Below, piece by piece: positions 46,581 to 55,911 of a DNA stretch of 64,000 nucleotides; the stretch's first letter is position 1; every line of letters starts with the position of its first letter. Source of the DNA: Microbacterium sp. CBA3102 (GTDB lineage: Bacteria; Actinomycetota; Actinomycetes; Actinomycetales; Microbacteriaceae); NCBI RefSeq assembly GCF_007954505.1, contig NZ_CP042412.1:310001-374000 (forward strand), given 5' to 3'. Below the pieces are notes generated by a model that searched no databases, had not been told where the DNA came from, and saw nothing but the letters and a program-made list of their open reading frames with translations. A program made the translations under genes and the position numbers.

Positions 46581-48700
46581 ACGAGCCGCACGCGCACCAG
46601 GACGCACAGGCCCCCACCGCTGTCGACTCCGGGCACACGGGGCACGAGGCCCCCGAGGGACACGGAGGGCACGGCGGACACGGAGGACACGGCGGTCACG
46701 CGGGTCACGGTGGTCACGCAGGGCACGGTGATCACGTCGGGCAGTTCCGGCGCCTGTTCTGGATCAACCTCGTCATCGCGGTGCCCGTGGTGGCGTTCTC
46801 TCCGATGTTCGCGATGCTCTTCGGGTACGACGTCCCAGGCTGGGCGCAGTTCGTCGCTCCGGTGCTGGGCACCGTCATGTACGTCTGGGGCGGCTGGCCG
46901 TTCCTGACCGGCGCCGTCAGCGAGCTCCGGACCCGCACGCCGGGCATGATGCTGCTCATCGGACTCGCCATCACCGTGGCCTTCTTCGCATCCTGGGGCG
47001 CGACGCTTGGACTGCTCCACCACGAGCTCGAGTTCTGGTGGGAGCTGGCGCTCCTGATCGTCATCATGCTCCTCGGACACTGGATCGAGATGCGGTCGCT
47101 CGCGCAGACGACGTCGGCCCTCGACTCGCTCGCCGCCCTGCTGCCCGACGAGGCCGAGCGGGTCGAAGGGGACACGACCGTCACGGTCTCCCCCGCGGAG
47201 CTCGCCGTCGGCGATGTCGTCGTCGTCCGTCCCGGCGGGAGCGTCCCGGCCGACGGCCGCATCATCGACGGGACCGCCGCGATGGACGAGTCGATGGTGA
47301 CCGGCGAATCACGTCCCGTCACGCGGTCCACCGGCGACACCGTCACCGCGGGCACCGTCGCCACCGACTCGGGCCTTCGGGTGGAGATCACCGCCACGGG
47401 CGACGACACCGCCCTCGCCGGCATCCAACGGCTGGTGACGGAGGCACAGAACTCCTCGTCCCGTGCGCAGCGCATCGCCGACCGCGCCGCCGCGCTGCTG
47501 TTCTGGTTCGCGCTGCTGTCCGCCGCGCTCACCGCCGTGGTGTGGACGGTGGTGGGAAATCCGGACGCGGCCGTGGTCCGCAGCATCACCGTGCTGGTCA
47601 TCGCCTGCCCCCACGCCCTCGGGCTCGCGATCCCGCTGGTGGTGTCGATCGCCACCGAGCGGGCCGCACGTGGCGGCGTGCTGATCAAGGACCGACTCGC
47701 GTTGGAGAGCATGCGCACGGTCGACGCCGTCCTGTTCGACAAAACGGGCACTCTGACCAAGGGCGCTCCGACGGTCACGGCGATCGAGCCGACCGGTGAG
47801 GTGGACGCCGATCGGCTGCTCGTCCTCGCCGCCTCCGCCGAAGCGGACAGCGAGCACCCCCTGGCCCGGGCGATCGTACGGGCAGCCGAGGAGAAGAGCC
47901 TCACGCTCGCTCCTGCATCCGGATTCACCTCGTCCCCGGCGGTGGGTGTCACGGCGTCCGTCGACGGTGCAGAGGTGCGTGTCGGCGGCCCGAAGCTCCT
48001 CGATGAGATCGGCGCGCAGGAGATCGCCGCCGCGGACGTGTGGCGCGAAGAGGGAGCCATCATCCTCCATGTCGTGCTCGACGGCCGCGTGGTCGGCGGA
48101 CTGCGACTCGCCGACGAGATCCGCCCCGAATCCCGCGAGGCCGTGGACGCCCTCCACCGTCGGGGCGTCGAGGTCGTCATGATCACCGGGGATGCGCAGG
48201 CTGTGGCCGAATCGGTGGCTGCCGAGCTCGGCATCGACCGGGTCTTCGCCGGGGTGCGCCCCGAGGACAAGTCCGCCAAAGTCGCGGAGCTGCAACGCGA
48301 GGGCAAGAAGGTGGCGATGGTCGGCGACGGCGTGAACGATGCGCCCGCACTTTCGCAGGCCGACGTGGGCATCGCGATCGGGGCGGGGACCGACGTCGCC
48401 ATCGCCTCGGCCGGCGTGATCCTCGCGAGCTCCGACCCCCGCTCGGTGATCTCCGTGATCGAGCTGTCGCGCGCCACGTACCGCAAGATGAAGCAGAACC
48501 TGTGGTGGGCGGCGGGCTACAACCTCGTGTCGGTGCCCCTCGCCGCCGGAGTCCTGGCGCCGATCGGATTCGTCCTGCCGATGTCGGTCGGAGCGATCCT
48601 GATGTCGTTGTCGACGGTCGTCGTCGCGCTGAACGCCCAGCTGCTGCGTCGGATCGACCTCGCCCCCGACGCGCACACCCGGTCCGTCGGCGACCGCTGA
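46577..48700 (+). CDS. copB: CopB-type P1B ATPase with His-rich N-terminus
   Basis: This 707-residue membrane pump has no HMA domain. Residues about 15-52 are a His/Gly repeat ([20 protein letters not shown]). The transmembrane metal site is CPH at 344-346 ([13 protein letters not shown]), which marks the CopB class that transports Cu(II) or Cu(I) and sometimes silver. Asp388 is in DKTGT, and [14 protein letters not shown] is present. The start overlaps the copA end (ATGA). The paired CPC and CPH pumps suggest two substrates or two affinities within one copper response. Confidence 0.94.
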   Translation: MNEPHAHQDAQAPTAVDSGHTGHEAPEGHGGHGGHGGHGGHAGHGGHAGHGDHVGQFRRLFWINLVIAVPVVAFSPMFAMLFGYDVPGWAQFVAPVLGTVMYVWGGWPFLTGAVSELRTRTPGMMLLIGLAITVAFFASWGATLGLLHHELEFWWELALLIVIMLLGHWIEMRSLAQTTSALDSLAALLPDEAERVEGDTTVTVSPAELAVGDVVVVRPGGSVPADGRIIDGTAAMDESMVTGESRPVTRSTGDTVTAGTVATDSGLRVEITATGDDTALAGIQRLVTEAQNSSSRAQRIADRAAALLFWFALLSAALTAVVWTVVGNPDAAVVRSITVLVIACPHALGLAIPLVVSIATERAARGGVLIKDRLALESMRTVDAVLFDKTGTLTKGAPTVTAIEPTGEVDADRLLVLAASAEADSEHPLARAIVRAAEEKSLTLAPASGFTSSPAVGVTASVDGAEVRVGGPKLLDEIGAQEIAAADVWREEGAIILHVVLDGRVVGGLRLADEIRPESREAVDALHRRGVEVVMITGDAQAVAESVAAELGIDRVFAGVRPEDKSAKVAELQREGKKVAMVGDGVNDAPALSQADVGIAIGAGTDVAIASAGVILASSDPRSVISVIELSRATYRKMKQNLWWAAGYNLVSVPLAAGVLAPIGFVLPMSVGAILMSLSTVVVALNAQLLRRIDLAPDAHTRSVGDR

Positions 48701-48784
48701 TCCGTCCGAGGGGACGCCACGAAGCGTCTGACGAAGGCAACCCGCGGGCGGATCATGCACCCCGCCCCGGCGTTCGCCGCGGGG

Positions 48785-49060
48785 TCAGCCCTCCACGTAC
48801 TCCTGGCGGACTCTGCCTTCGGTCGCCAGCTCGATGTATCCGAAGTCATGGTCGGAGTTGAGGATGACGGCGTCGTTGGCGACGGCGTACGCGGCGATGA
48901 GACAGTCGAACACTGCTGCGGCGCGCACGAGCCCCCTCTTCCACAGTGCCTGCTGGATATCGAGGACATCCTGCTCGGCGGGATGCTCCCATGCGGGAAG
49001 CAACCCCTCCATGTCTCGGCGCAGCTCCGCTGGAGCGCGGCGGAACAGTCCGCGCCCCGA
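48785..49060 (-). pseudogene. Truncated VapC-like PIN-domain toxin
   Basis: The frame encodes the C-terminal part of a PIN ribonuclease: LDIQQALWKRGLVRAAAVFD, the acidic-site stretch FDCLIAAYAVANDA, and NSDHDFGYIELAT. The N-terminal half of the domain, with the first conserved aspartate (typically LLDTNV), is missing. In its place the frame runs antisense through the start of the haloacid dehalogenase gene. No VapB antitoxin is adjacent. It is best read as a remnant left by a deletion or rearrangement between about 49040 and 49080. The exact breakpoint is uncertain. Confidence 0.7.
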
Positions 49061-49076
49061 ACGTGTTCTCTTCTGC

Positions 49077-49784
49077 ATGACCGACGGATCCCGTGAAGTG
49101 GCGCCGGAGCGCGTCGTGGCCGTGTTCGACGTGTTGGGCACTCTGGTGAATCAGGCGGAAGGTCTCCGACGCCGAGTGGAGGCGACGACAGGCCTCGACC
49201 GCGAAGAGACGACCGCGATCGTCGACGAGTGGCTGAGCGGAGTGGCCGAACAGGAGCAGGCCATCGTCCGTGGTGAACGCGTTTTTGCGACCAGCGACCA
49301 GCTCGACGCCGAAGTGCTGGAGCGGCTCGCCTCCCGAAGCGTCCTTCCCGTCACAGCCGTCCCCGCGCTCGTCGGCGCCTCCGCTTTCAGCCCGCCCTGG
49401 GAGGACTCCGCCGCGGGTCTGCGCTCCCTCGCCGAGGTCGCCACCGTCGTGGGATTGTCGAACGCGAGTCGTCGGGTACTGACCGGCTTGAGCGTCCATG
49501 CAGGTTTCCGCTGGCACCAGGTGCTCTCGGCGGAGGACGCCGGCACCTACAAGCCGGCCGCGGAGATGTACGAGTTGGCGATGGCGAGCGTCCCGGCGAG
49601 CGGTCGTCCCCCGTTCATGGTCGCGGCCCATGCGTGGGACCTCAGAGCGGCGCGGGATGCGGGCCTGCGCACGGCCTACGTGCCTCGGCCCGACGCCGAA
49701 CCCCCTTCCCCGGGCGAGCGGTTCGACATCCACGCCACCAGCCTCGCGGACCTCGAGAGGCGCCTGCGGGCGGAGACGGAGTAG
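49077..49784 (+). CDS. Haloacid dehalogenase type II-like HAD hydrolase
   Basis: This 235-residue HAD enzyme has motif I AVFDVLGTLV (Asp nucleophile near residue 16), motif II VGLSNAS near 125, the conserved lysine in GTYKPAAEMYELAM near 160, and motif IV VAAHAWDLRAARDAGLRTAY. These fit the L-2-haloacid dehalogenase-like branch. Natural substrates of such orphan genes are usually unknown. ATG at 49077 has no clear ribosome site. The gene starts exactly where the vapC remnant is broken, so its 5-prime region may have been moved there by recombination. Confidence 0.85.
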   Translation: MTDGSREVAPERVVAVFDVLGTLVNQAEGLRRRVEATTGLDREETTAIVDEWLSGVAEQEQAIVRGERVFATSDQLDAEVLERLASRSVLPVTAVPALVGASAFSPPWEDSAAGLRSLAEVATVVGLSNASRRVLTGLSVHAGFRWHQVLSAEDAGTYKPAAEMYELAMASVPASGRPPFMVAAHAWDLRAARDAGLRTAYVPRPDAEPPSPGERFDIHATSLADLERRLRAETE

Positions 49785-49789
49785 GTCGC

Positions 49790-50413
49790 TCAGACCACTC
49801 GCCCGCGCTCCAGCCGGATGACACGGTCGGCGGCGAGCACGGCAGCGTCGTCGTGGGTGACGGTGCACACCGCGACGCCGCGAGCGGCCTCTTCCCGAAG
49901 GATCTCCTGCATCCGGGCAGCACTCTCGCGATCGAGACCGGCAGCCGCTTCGTCCAGCAGCAGGACGTCGGGCTCACACACGATCCCCTGCGCGAGGAAC
50001 ACCCGCTGCCGCTGCCCGCCGGACAGCTCCGCCAACGGGCGGCCCGCGAACTCCGACATCCCGACACGATCGAGAGCCTGCTCCACCGCTCGACGCGCGG
50101 TGGCGCGGGAGAGGCGTCGCCCTCGCTTCCACGTCCCGATGCGCACCACATCCGCCGCTGACACGGGCAACGCATCCGGCACGGCAGGACGCTGCACGAC
50201 GAGCGCGAGGGTCCCCCGGCGGCGCACCGCACCCCGCCGAGGGACCTTCACACCGGCGAGGATCTCGATCAGTGTCGACTTGCCCGACCCGTTGTGCCCG
50301 GCCAGAGCGACGACCTCCCCGGACCGGACATCGACCGTGACGGAGTGCAGCACGTCATCGTCGGAGTACCCGAAGCACACGTCACGCGCGGACAGCGCAG
50401 AGCTCTCATCCAT
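49790..50413 (-). CDS. aztA: Zinc ABC transporter ATP-binding protein (AztA type)
   Basis: This 207-residue ATPase has Walker A GHNGSGKST near 38, signature LAELSGGQRQRVFLAQGI, and Walker B VLLLDEAAAGLDRESA. It is shorter than typical 240-residue ZnuC proteins. It is divergent from the permease gene across a Zur-like box. ATG at 50413 follows TAGGCT by 6 bases, so the transcript may be leaderless. The aztA name rests on the AztD-type genes in the opposite transcript. Confidence 0.88.
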   Translation of the reverse strand: MDESSALSARDVCFGYSDDDVLHSVTVDVRSGEVVALAGHNGSGKSTLIEILAGVKVPRRGAVRRRGTLALVVQRPAVPDALPVSAADVVRIGTWKRGRRLSRATARRAVEQALDRVGMSEFAGRPLAELSGGQRQRVFLAQGIVCEPDVLLLDEAAAGLDRESAARMQEILREEAARGVAVCTVTHDDAAVLAADRVIRLERGRVV

Positions 50414-50430
50414 AGTCTCAGCCTAGCAAT

Positions 50431-50451
50431 TGATAATCATTCTCATTCTCA
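50431..50451. promoter_or_regulatory. Zur-like box between aztA and aztB
   Basis: This 21-base A/T-rich sequence starts TGATAATCAT and ends CATTCTCA, with 7 of 10 half-site positions pairing. It resembles Fur/Zur-type operators, stands out in GC-rich DNA, and lies between the two divergent zinc-transport genes. Each gene has a TAnnnT -10-like element near its start, so zinc-bound Zur could repress both. Confidence 0.75.
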
Positions 50452-50467
50452 TATAGAGTCTCCTCCC

Positions 50468-51382
50468 GTGCCCTTCCTGCTCGAACCGTTCGCCGTGGAG
50501 TTCTTCGTCCGTGCCCTGTGCGGCGGAATGCTCGTGGCCGTGATCTGCGGGGTCGTGGGCACGTGGGTCGTGATCCGCGGCATGGCTTTCCTCGGCGAGG
50601 CGATCGGCCACGGAATGCTGCCCGGCGTCGCGCTCGCCACCGTGGTCGGCGCCCCGGTCCTGCTCGGCGCGGCTCTGAGTGCTGCCGCCATGAGCGCTGC
50701 GATCGGCCTCCTTCAGCGACGGGGCCGGCTCTCGTACGACACGAGCATCGGTCTGCTGTTCGTCGCCATGCTCTCGCTCGGCGTGATCATCGTCTCCCAC
50801 TCCCGCAGCTTCGCCACGGACGCGACCGCTCTGCTGTTCGGCGACATCCTCGCCATCCGCCCCGACGACATCGCGATGCTCCTCGTCGCCGCCGTCGTCA
50901 CGGTCGGCGTCGCGTCCGCATTCCATCGCTCCTTCGTGGCGACGGCCTTCGATCCGCGCATCGCCCGCACGCTCGGGTTGCGCCCCCAGCTCGCGCACGT
51001 GGTGCTCGTCGCCCTCGTGACGCTCGCCGTCGTCGCGTCATTCCAGGCCGTGGGCACGCTCCTCGTCGTCGGTCTGCTCCTCGCCCCCGCCGTCGCCGCC
51101 CGGGCGTGGACGACGCGGATCCCCACGACCATGCTCGGGGCCTCCCTCGTGGGCGCCGCAGCCGTCCTGATCGGGCTGTTCGCCTCCTGGCACTTCGCGG
51201 TGGCGGCGGGGGCCTCGATCGCCACCGCGGCCGTGCTGCTGGCCGCTCTCTCCGCAACGGCACGTTCGCTTCTGACCCGCGCCGTTCGTCGGCACCATCC
51301 CGTCGAGCACCCCGAATCCGCATCCCCGCGACCCGCATCGCCCGATGCTCCTGCCGTCGCGCTCCCCGAAAGGACCCGATGA
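50468..51382 (+). CDS. aztB: Zinc ABC transporter permease (AztB/ZnuB type)
   Basis: This 304-residue inner-membrane permease has about eight helices and the ABC-3 family signature GMAFLGEAIGHGMLPGVALA near 42, with RTLGLRPQLAHVVLVALVTL later. The C-terminal 30 residues contain a Pro/His-rich tail (RRHHPVEHPESASPRPASP). GTG at 50468 lies 8 bases after TAGAGT with no good ribosome site. It overlaps the next gene by 4 bases (ATGA). Confidence 0.92.
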   Translation: MPFLLEPFAVEFFVRALCGGMLVAVICGVVGTWVVIRGMAFLGEAIGHGMLPGVALATVVGAPVLLGAALSAAAMSAAIGLLQRRGRLSYDTSIGLLFVAMLSLGVIIVSHSRSFATDATALLFGDILAIRPDDIAMLLVAAVVTVGVASAFHRSFVATAFDPRIARTLGLRPQLAHVVLVALVTLAVVASFQAVGTLLVVGLLLAPAVAARAWTTRIPTTMLGASLVGAAAVLIGLFASWHFAVAAGASIATAAVLLAALSATARSLLTRAVRRHHPVEHPESASPRPASPDAPAVALPERTR

Positions 51383-52578
51383 TTCCCCGCCCCCTCCGGC
51401 TCCTCCCCGCCGCCCTGACGATCGTCGCGCTCAGTGCGTGCGCCTCTGCTCCGGAGAGCTCAGCGCCTGCGACCCCGGCGTCCGGAGACGGCCACGGCGC
51501 GATCGCCGGCGCTGAGGAGGTCGCCGAGCCGCCTCTCGGCCTGCTGTCCATCGATGCCGCGGGGAACGCCGCCGTGCTCGACCTGCGGACCGAGGAAGCG
51601 ATCACCCTCGACCGCACGGCAGCTCCGTCGGCGCTCGCGAGCGATGGACGCTACGGGTTCGTGACCACGGAAGAGGGCGTGGAGGTGCTCGACTCGGGCC
51701 GATGGAGCTGGGATCACGGCGACCACTTCCACTACTACCTCGCCGAGCTCGCGCTTCTGGGCACGGTCGCCGGCGAGGGCGTCGCCACCGTCGTGACGGG
51801 CCCGCTGTCGACGGCCGGGGCCACCGGCGTGTTCTTCGGCGGCAGCCGCGAGGCGGTGCTGCTCGACAACAAGGCACTCTCCGAAGGACGGCTCGATGAG
51901 CTGTTCCGCATCGAGATGAACGCGGACACCGGCCTGGTCGCCCCGATCGGAGAGGGCGCACTCGTGGCCGTCGACGACACGCTCATCTATCACGACAGCG
52001 ACGGCGAGCCCGCGGAGTCCCCGGTCGACTGCGCCGACCCCTCGGGAGCGATCACCACCCGCGTCGGACTCGTCGTCGGCTGCGCAGACGGTGCGGTCCT
52101 GGCGGCCTGGCAGGACGCGGGCCTCACCGTCGAGCGCATCCCCTACCCGTCAGGCGCCGTCGAGCGCGCCCTGTCGTTCGACGGCCGGAAGGGTCGTCCG
52201 ACGGTCGCCGCCGTCGCGGGCACGACCGGCTTCTGGCTGCTCGATTCCCGGGAGCGCACCTGGACCCTGGTGCCCACCGAACGTCCGCTGACGCACGTCG
52301 TCGCCGTGGACGACGCCGAGGGGCATGTGGTCGCCATCGACATCGACGGGCGGATCGTCGTGCATCTCGCCGACGGCGGTGCGCTCGTCGGCGCCACTGA
52401 TCCTCTGCTCGCCGACGGCGGCGCCGCTTCCTCGCTCACCGTCGACGAGCAGCGGGCCTACGTCAGCGACCCGGCCGCCGGCGTCGTACACGAGGTCGAC
52501 TACGCCGATGCCGCCCGCGTCGCTCGTTCCCTCGAGACGCCCACGGCTCCCGCATTCGTCGCGGAGGTCGGGCGATGA
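51379..52578 (+). CDS. AztD-like zinc metallochaperone lipoprotein, paralogue 1
   Basis: This 399-residue exported protein has lipobox LSAC (Cys21) and a beta-propeller-like AztD fold. It retains the histidine cluster WDHGDHFHYYLAE near 115 and VVGCADGAVLAAW near 235, but I do not see the PHHG motif found in the second paralogue. Family members bind zinc in the periplasm and hand it to AztC. It is translationally coupled to aztB and aztC by 4-base overlaps. The second copy, at 53534, suggests divided roles. Confidence 0.85.
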   Translation: MIPRPLRLLPAALTIVALSACASAPESSAPATPASGDGHGAIAGAEEVAEPPLGLLSIDAAGNAAVLDLRTEEAITLDRTAAPSALASDGRYGFVTTEEGVEVLDSGRWSWDHGDHFHYYLAELALLGTVAGEGVATVVTGPLSTAGATGVFFGGSREAVLLDNKALSEGRLDELFRIEMNADTGLVAPIGEGALVAVDDTLIYHDSDGEPAESPVDCADPSGAITTRVGLVVGCADGAVLAAWQDAGLTVERIPYPSGAVERALSFDGRKGRPTVAAVAGTTGFWLLDSRERTWTLVPTERPLTHVVAVDDAEGHVVAIDIDGRIVVHLADGGALVGATDPLLADGGAASSLTVDEQRAYVSDPAAGVVHEVDYADAARVARSLETPTAPAFVAEVGR

Positions 52579-53495
52579 GGCCGCTGCGTGCGTCCTCCCT
52601 GCTGATCGCGACGACCGTGGTCCTTGCCGGCCTCGCGGGGTGCACCGGCACGGCGGCATCGGATCGACCGCAGATCGTGGTCACCACGAACATCCTCGGC
52701 GACGTCGTCGAGAACCTCACCGGCGATGCGGCCGAGGTCACCATCCTGATGAAACCGAACGCGGACCCGCACTCGTTCGAGATCTCCGCCCAGGAGGCCG
52801 CACGGATGGATGGCACCGACCTGCTCGTGACGAACGGACTGGGCCTCGAGGAGGGGCTCCAGCAGCACATCGATCGCACCGCAGCCGCGGGAGTCCCGAC
52901 GGTCGTGGCCGGCGACGTGATCGACGTGCTGCCCTACAGCTCCGAAGACGCGAACGGGGCGGACGATCCGCATTTCTGGACCGATCCGGCGCGCATGGTC
53001 GATGTCGTGGACGCGGTGGAGGAAGCGCTGGCCGAAGTGGACGGGATCGACGTCGCGCAGGTCCGCAGCAATGCCGAGACGTATCGCGGCGAACTCGCCG
53101 AGCTCGACGAGGAGATGTCGGCCGCCTTCGCCGCGATCCCCGTGGAACGACGAGCACTCGTGACGAACCACCACGTCTTCGGCTACCTCGCGGACCGCTT
53201 CGACTTCCGCCTCATCGGTGCCGTGATCCCCGGGGGCACGACCCTCGCCGCGCCGAGCGCTGCCGACCTGCGCGATCTCACCGACGCGATCGACGAGGCA
53301 GGAGTCCGCACGATCTTCGCCGAATCCTCGCAGCCGGACCGACTCATCCAGGTGCTGGCCTCCGAGGCCGACGTCCAGGTCGAGGTCATCGAGCTGTTCA
53401 CCGAGTCCCTCACCGAGCCCGGCGAGGGCGCCGACACCTACCTGACGATGATGCGCGCCAACACGGACCGCATCGCCGACGGACTGACCCCATGA
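52575..53495 (+). CDS. aztC: Zinc ABC transporter substrate-binding lipoprotein AztC
   Basis: This 306-residue cluster A-I metal-binding protein has lipobox LAGC (Cys23). Likely zinc ligands are in NADPHSFEIS, ALVTNHHVFGYLADRF and the C-terminal FAESSQPDRLI region. Unlike ZnuA it has no long His-rich loop, as expected for AztC, which receives zinc from AztD. ATG at 52575 overlaps the previous gene by 4 bases. The 38-base gap to the next gene has its own GAGAGG ribosome site. Confidence 0.93.
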   Translation: MRPLRASSLLIATTVVLAGLAGCTGTAASDRPQIVVTTNILGDVVENLTGDAAEVTILMKPNADPHSFEISAQEAARMDGTDLLVTNGLGLEEGLQQHIDRTAAAGVPTVVAGDVIDVLPYSSEDANGADDPHFWTDPARMVDVVDAVEEALAEVDGIDVAQVRSNAETYRGELAELDEEMSAAFAAIPVERRALVTNHHVFGYLADRFDFRLIGAVIPGGTTLAAPSAADLRDLTDAIDEAGVRTIFAESSQPDRLIQVLASEADVQVEVIELFTESLTEPGEGADTYLTMMRANTDRIADGLTP

Positions 53496-53533
53496 ATGGA
53501 CCCCGACCGGGGCCCGATACGAGAGGAAACACA

Positions 53534-54742
53534 ATGAAGCGACACATGAGGATGAGTGCCGCTGTCGCGGCGCTGGCAGGCGTCTCGCTGCTCGCCACCG
53601 CCTGCGCCGGCGGTGCGGGCGGAGCAGGCGACACCGCGCCCACGGACGAGAAGTCAGGCACCACCGCGGGCGAGACGGGACGCGTCGCGATCTCGTACCC
53701 CGGAGGGATCGCGGTGCTCGACCCCGAGACGCTCGAGGTCGTCGACGAGTTCGAGACCGAGGAGTTCACCCGCCTGAACCCGTTCGGCGACGGCCGCACC
53801 ATCGCCGTCACCACCTCCGCAGGGTTCCAGATGCTCGACACCGCCGAGCCCGCCCTGACCGACGCACTGTTCGAGGCGACCGCGGCCGGGCACGTCGTCA
53901 TCCACGGCGAGGACACCGTGCTCTTCGACGACGGCACCGGAACGACCACGATCGTGCCGACCGACGGCTTCGCCGACGGCTACGACGCTCTCCCCGAGAC
54001 CACGACGTACACCGCCGATGCCCCGCACCACGGTGTCTCGATCGTGCTCGAGGACGGTTCGCTGCTCACCACGGTCGGCGACGAGACGTCGCGCACCGGG
54101 GCCAAGGCCTTGCACGCACACGACGACCACTGGGACGAGGCCGCCGTCAACGCCGAGTGCCCCGGCATCCACGGGGAAGGCACCGCGGCCGAGGAAGCCG
54201 TGATCTTCGGTTGCGAGAACGGTGCACTGCTGTTCAAAGACGAGGCCTTCACGAAGCTCGCGGCACCGGACGCGTACGGCCGCATGGGCAACGCCTTCGT
54301 CTCGGAGACCAGCCCGATCGTCGTCGGCGACTACAAGAACGACCCGGACGCGGAGGGCTACCTGCTGAATGCCGTCACGCTGATCGACACCGCCGCCGAG
54401 ACGCTCGATGTCGTCGAGCTGCCTGCCGAGGTGCAGTACACCTTCCGCGACATCGCACGCGGCCCCGGCGACCTCGCCTACATCCTGTCGACCGACGGGC
54501 AGATCCACGTCCTCGACCCCGAGACGGGCGAGCTCACGGAGTCCTACCCCGTGATCGAGGCGTGGGAGGGTCCGGCCCAGTGGCAGGACGCACACCCGGC
54601 GATCAAGGTCGACGGCGACATCGCGTACATCACCGAGCCCGCCGCGAACAGTGTGCACGCCGTGGACCTCACCACCGGGGAGATCATCGCCTCGGTCGAG
54701 CTCGACCACACCCCGAACGAGATCGCGGTGGCCATCGGCTGA
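53534..54742 (+). CDS. aztD: Zinc metallochaperone AztD, paralogue 2
   Basis: This 402-residue AztD-type protein has a lipobox-like ATAC (Cys24) after an Ala-rich signal. It has ADAPHHGVSIVLEDG near 158, a His/Asp/Trp cluster HAHDDHWDEA near 195, CPGIHGEGTAAEEAVIFGCE near 212, and an ending DHTPNEIAVAIG typical of the family. It lacks the HGDHFHYY cluster kept by paralogue 1. ATG at 53534 follows GAGAGGAA, and an upstream in-frame ATG at 53492 is less likely. A strong hairpin ends the operon after it. Confidence 0.88.
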   Translation: MKRHMRMSAAVAALAGVSLLATACAGGAGGAGDTAPTDEKSGTTAGETGRVAISYPGGIAVLDPETLEVVDEFETEEFTRLNPFGDGRTIAVTTSAGFQMLDTAEPALTDALFEATAAGHVVIHGEDTVLFDDGTGTTTIVPTDGFADGYDALPETTTYTADAPHHGVSIVLEDGSLLTTVGDETSRTGAKALHAHDDHWDEAAVNAECPGIHGEGTAAEEAVIFGCENGALLFKDEAFTKLAAPDAYGRMGNAFVSETSPIVVGDYKNDPDAEGYLLNAVTLIDTAAETLDVVELPAEVQYTFRDIARGPGDLAYILSTDGQIHVLDPETGELTESYPVIEAWEGPAQWQDAHPAIKVDGDIAYITEPAANSVHAVDLTTGEIIASVELDHTPNEIAVAIG

Positions 54743-54762
54743 CCCCCGCGTTCGCGCGCACC

Positions 54763-54799
54763 GGCGGGCAGGGCGTCCTCATCGGACGCCCTGCCCGCC
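54763..54799 (+). terminator. Strong hairpin terminator after the zinc operon
   Basis: A perfect 16-base stem (GGCGGGCAGGGCGTCC and its complement) with loop TCATC lies 20 bases after the aztD stop. It has no U-run, as is common for actinobacterial terminators. Confidence 0.85.
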
Positions 54800-54882
54800 T
54801 CGTCGAGCGCATTCATCGTGCTACGTTAACTGGCGTACCGCATCCGGTGGCGGCCTTTCCCTTTGATATTCGGAGGCCGATC

Positions 54883-55788
54883 ATGAATGCCACTTTCCGC
54901 GCCCGACTCTTCCGGCGTGATGACCGCGATCAACTCACCGATCTGGTGAACGCCCACCTTTCGGCGGTGATCCCGGGAGCTCGCGTCTCGGTGAACGCCG
55001 TCCTGAGCAGTTTGGAACGCCAGCCCGACGAGTACGTCGTGGACCCCTGGGTGGTGGAGAGGACGACGATCGTCGTGGAGCAGGACGATCGTCTCGTCGC
55101 CGCTGCGCATCTGCACCGGTTCGCCGACTATCCTCGTGTGGGTCACGACTACCGAGGCACCGGGCTGGTGCAGTGGTTTCTGTCCCTGCCACAGCAAGAC
55201 GCTGACGAGCGGGGAGCCGACGTCCTGATGCAGGCCTGCCTCGCACAATTGCGGGCGTGGACCGTGCTGGCGGCATATGCCGACGGACAGCTCCCCTTCC
55301 CCGGGGTCTACGGGATTCCGGCCACGTGGCCGCACGTGCGTGAGGCGCTCGAGCGGGGAGGGTTCTCGCCCGGCGGGGCAACGGAGTCTGTACTCATGGC
55401 GACCACAGCCGGGCTCGCTCCCGGAGTGACGAGTCCCGTCTCGCCGGAGTTGACACTCGTGCGGGAACTCGGCTCGCAGGGTCTGCGCTTCGTTGCAACG
55501 CAGGGTTCGGAGAAGGTCGGCCACGTTGAAGTGGATCTGACCGTGAATCGCGCAGAGCGACACTCGGCCGGAGCGCGGCTCGCTGAGCTCTCCGATTGGG
55601 AGGCAGCCGACTCAGAGGCGCTGGGTCTGCTGGTCAGCGAACTTCGCGAGTGGCTCACACTGAGTGACGTCGATCGAGTGATCGCCGCGATTGACTCCGA
55701 TGACGCAGAAGAGCGGGCGACATTGACGAAGCTCGGATTCGTCGAGGTCACGTCGACCTCGCGCGGCTGGCGTCGAGATCGACTCTGA
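54883..55788 (+). CDS. GNAT-family N-acetyltransferase-like protein
   Basis: This 301-residue protein appears to be a two-domain GNAT. The N-terminal half has RARLFRRDDRDQLTDLVNAH and VVEQDDRLVAAAHLHRF, the usual first strands. The C-terminal half has QGSEKVGHVEVDLT and GLLVSELREWLTLSDVDRVI, ending RATLTKLGFVEVTSTSRGW, a typical last GNAT element. ATG at 54883 follows GGAGG by 7 bases. The substrate is unknown. It stands alone after the zinc operon terminator. Confidence 0.75.
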   Translation: MNATFRARLFRRDDRDQLTDLVNAHLSAVIPGARVSVNAVLSSLERQPDEYVVDPWVVERTTIVVEQDDRLVAAAHLHRFADYPRVGHDYRGTGLVQWFLSLPQQDADERGADVLMQACLAQLRAWTVLAAYADGQLPFPGVYGIPATWPHVREALERGGFSPGGATESVLMATTAGLAPGVTSPVSPELTLVRELGSQGLRFVATQGSEKVGHVEVDLTVNRAERHSAGARLAELSDWEAADSEALGLLVSELREWLTLSDVDRVIAAIDSDDAEERATLTKLGFVEVTSTSRGWRRDRL

Positions 55789-55911
55789 TTGAGCCAGCGG
55801 CTCCGGCCGGGTGAGCATGCGGCCCGGCCGGAAGAGCGGTCTGCGCGGATCGACGAGAGCCTCGGTCACCACGACGCAATTCCGAAATATCGCGTCTGCC
55901 ATAATCACCAC

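Noticed and set aside
44271..46607. A 778-codon minus-strand frame
   Set aside because: It is antisense to copA and is only a compositional shadow.
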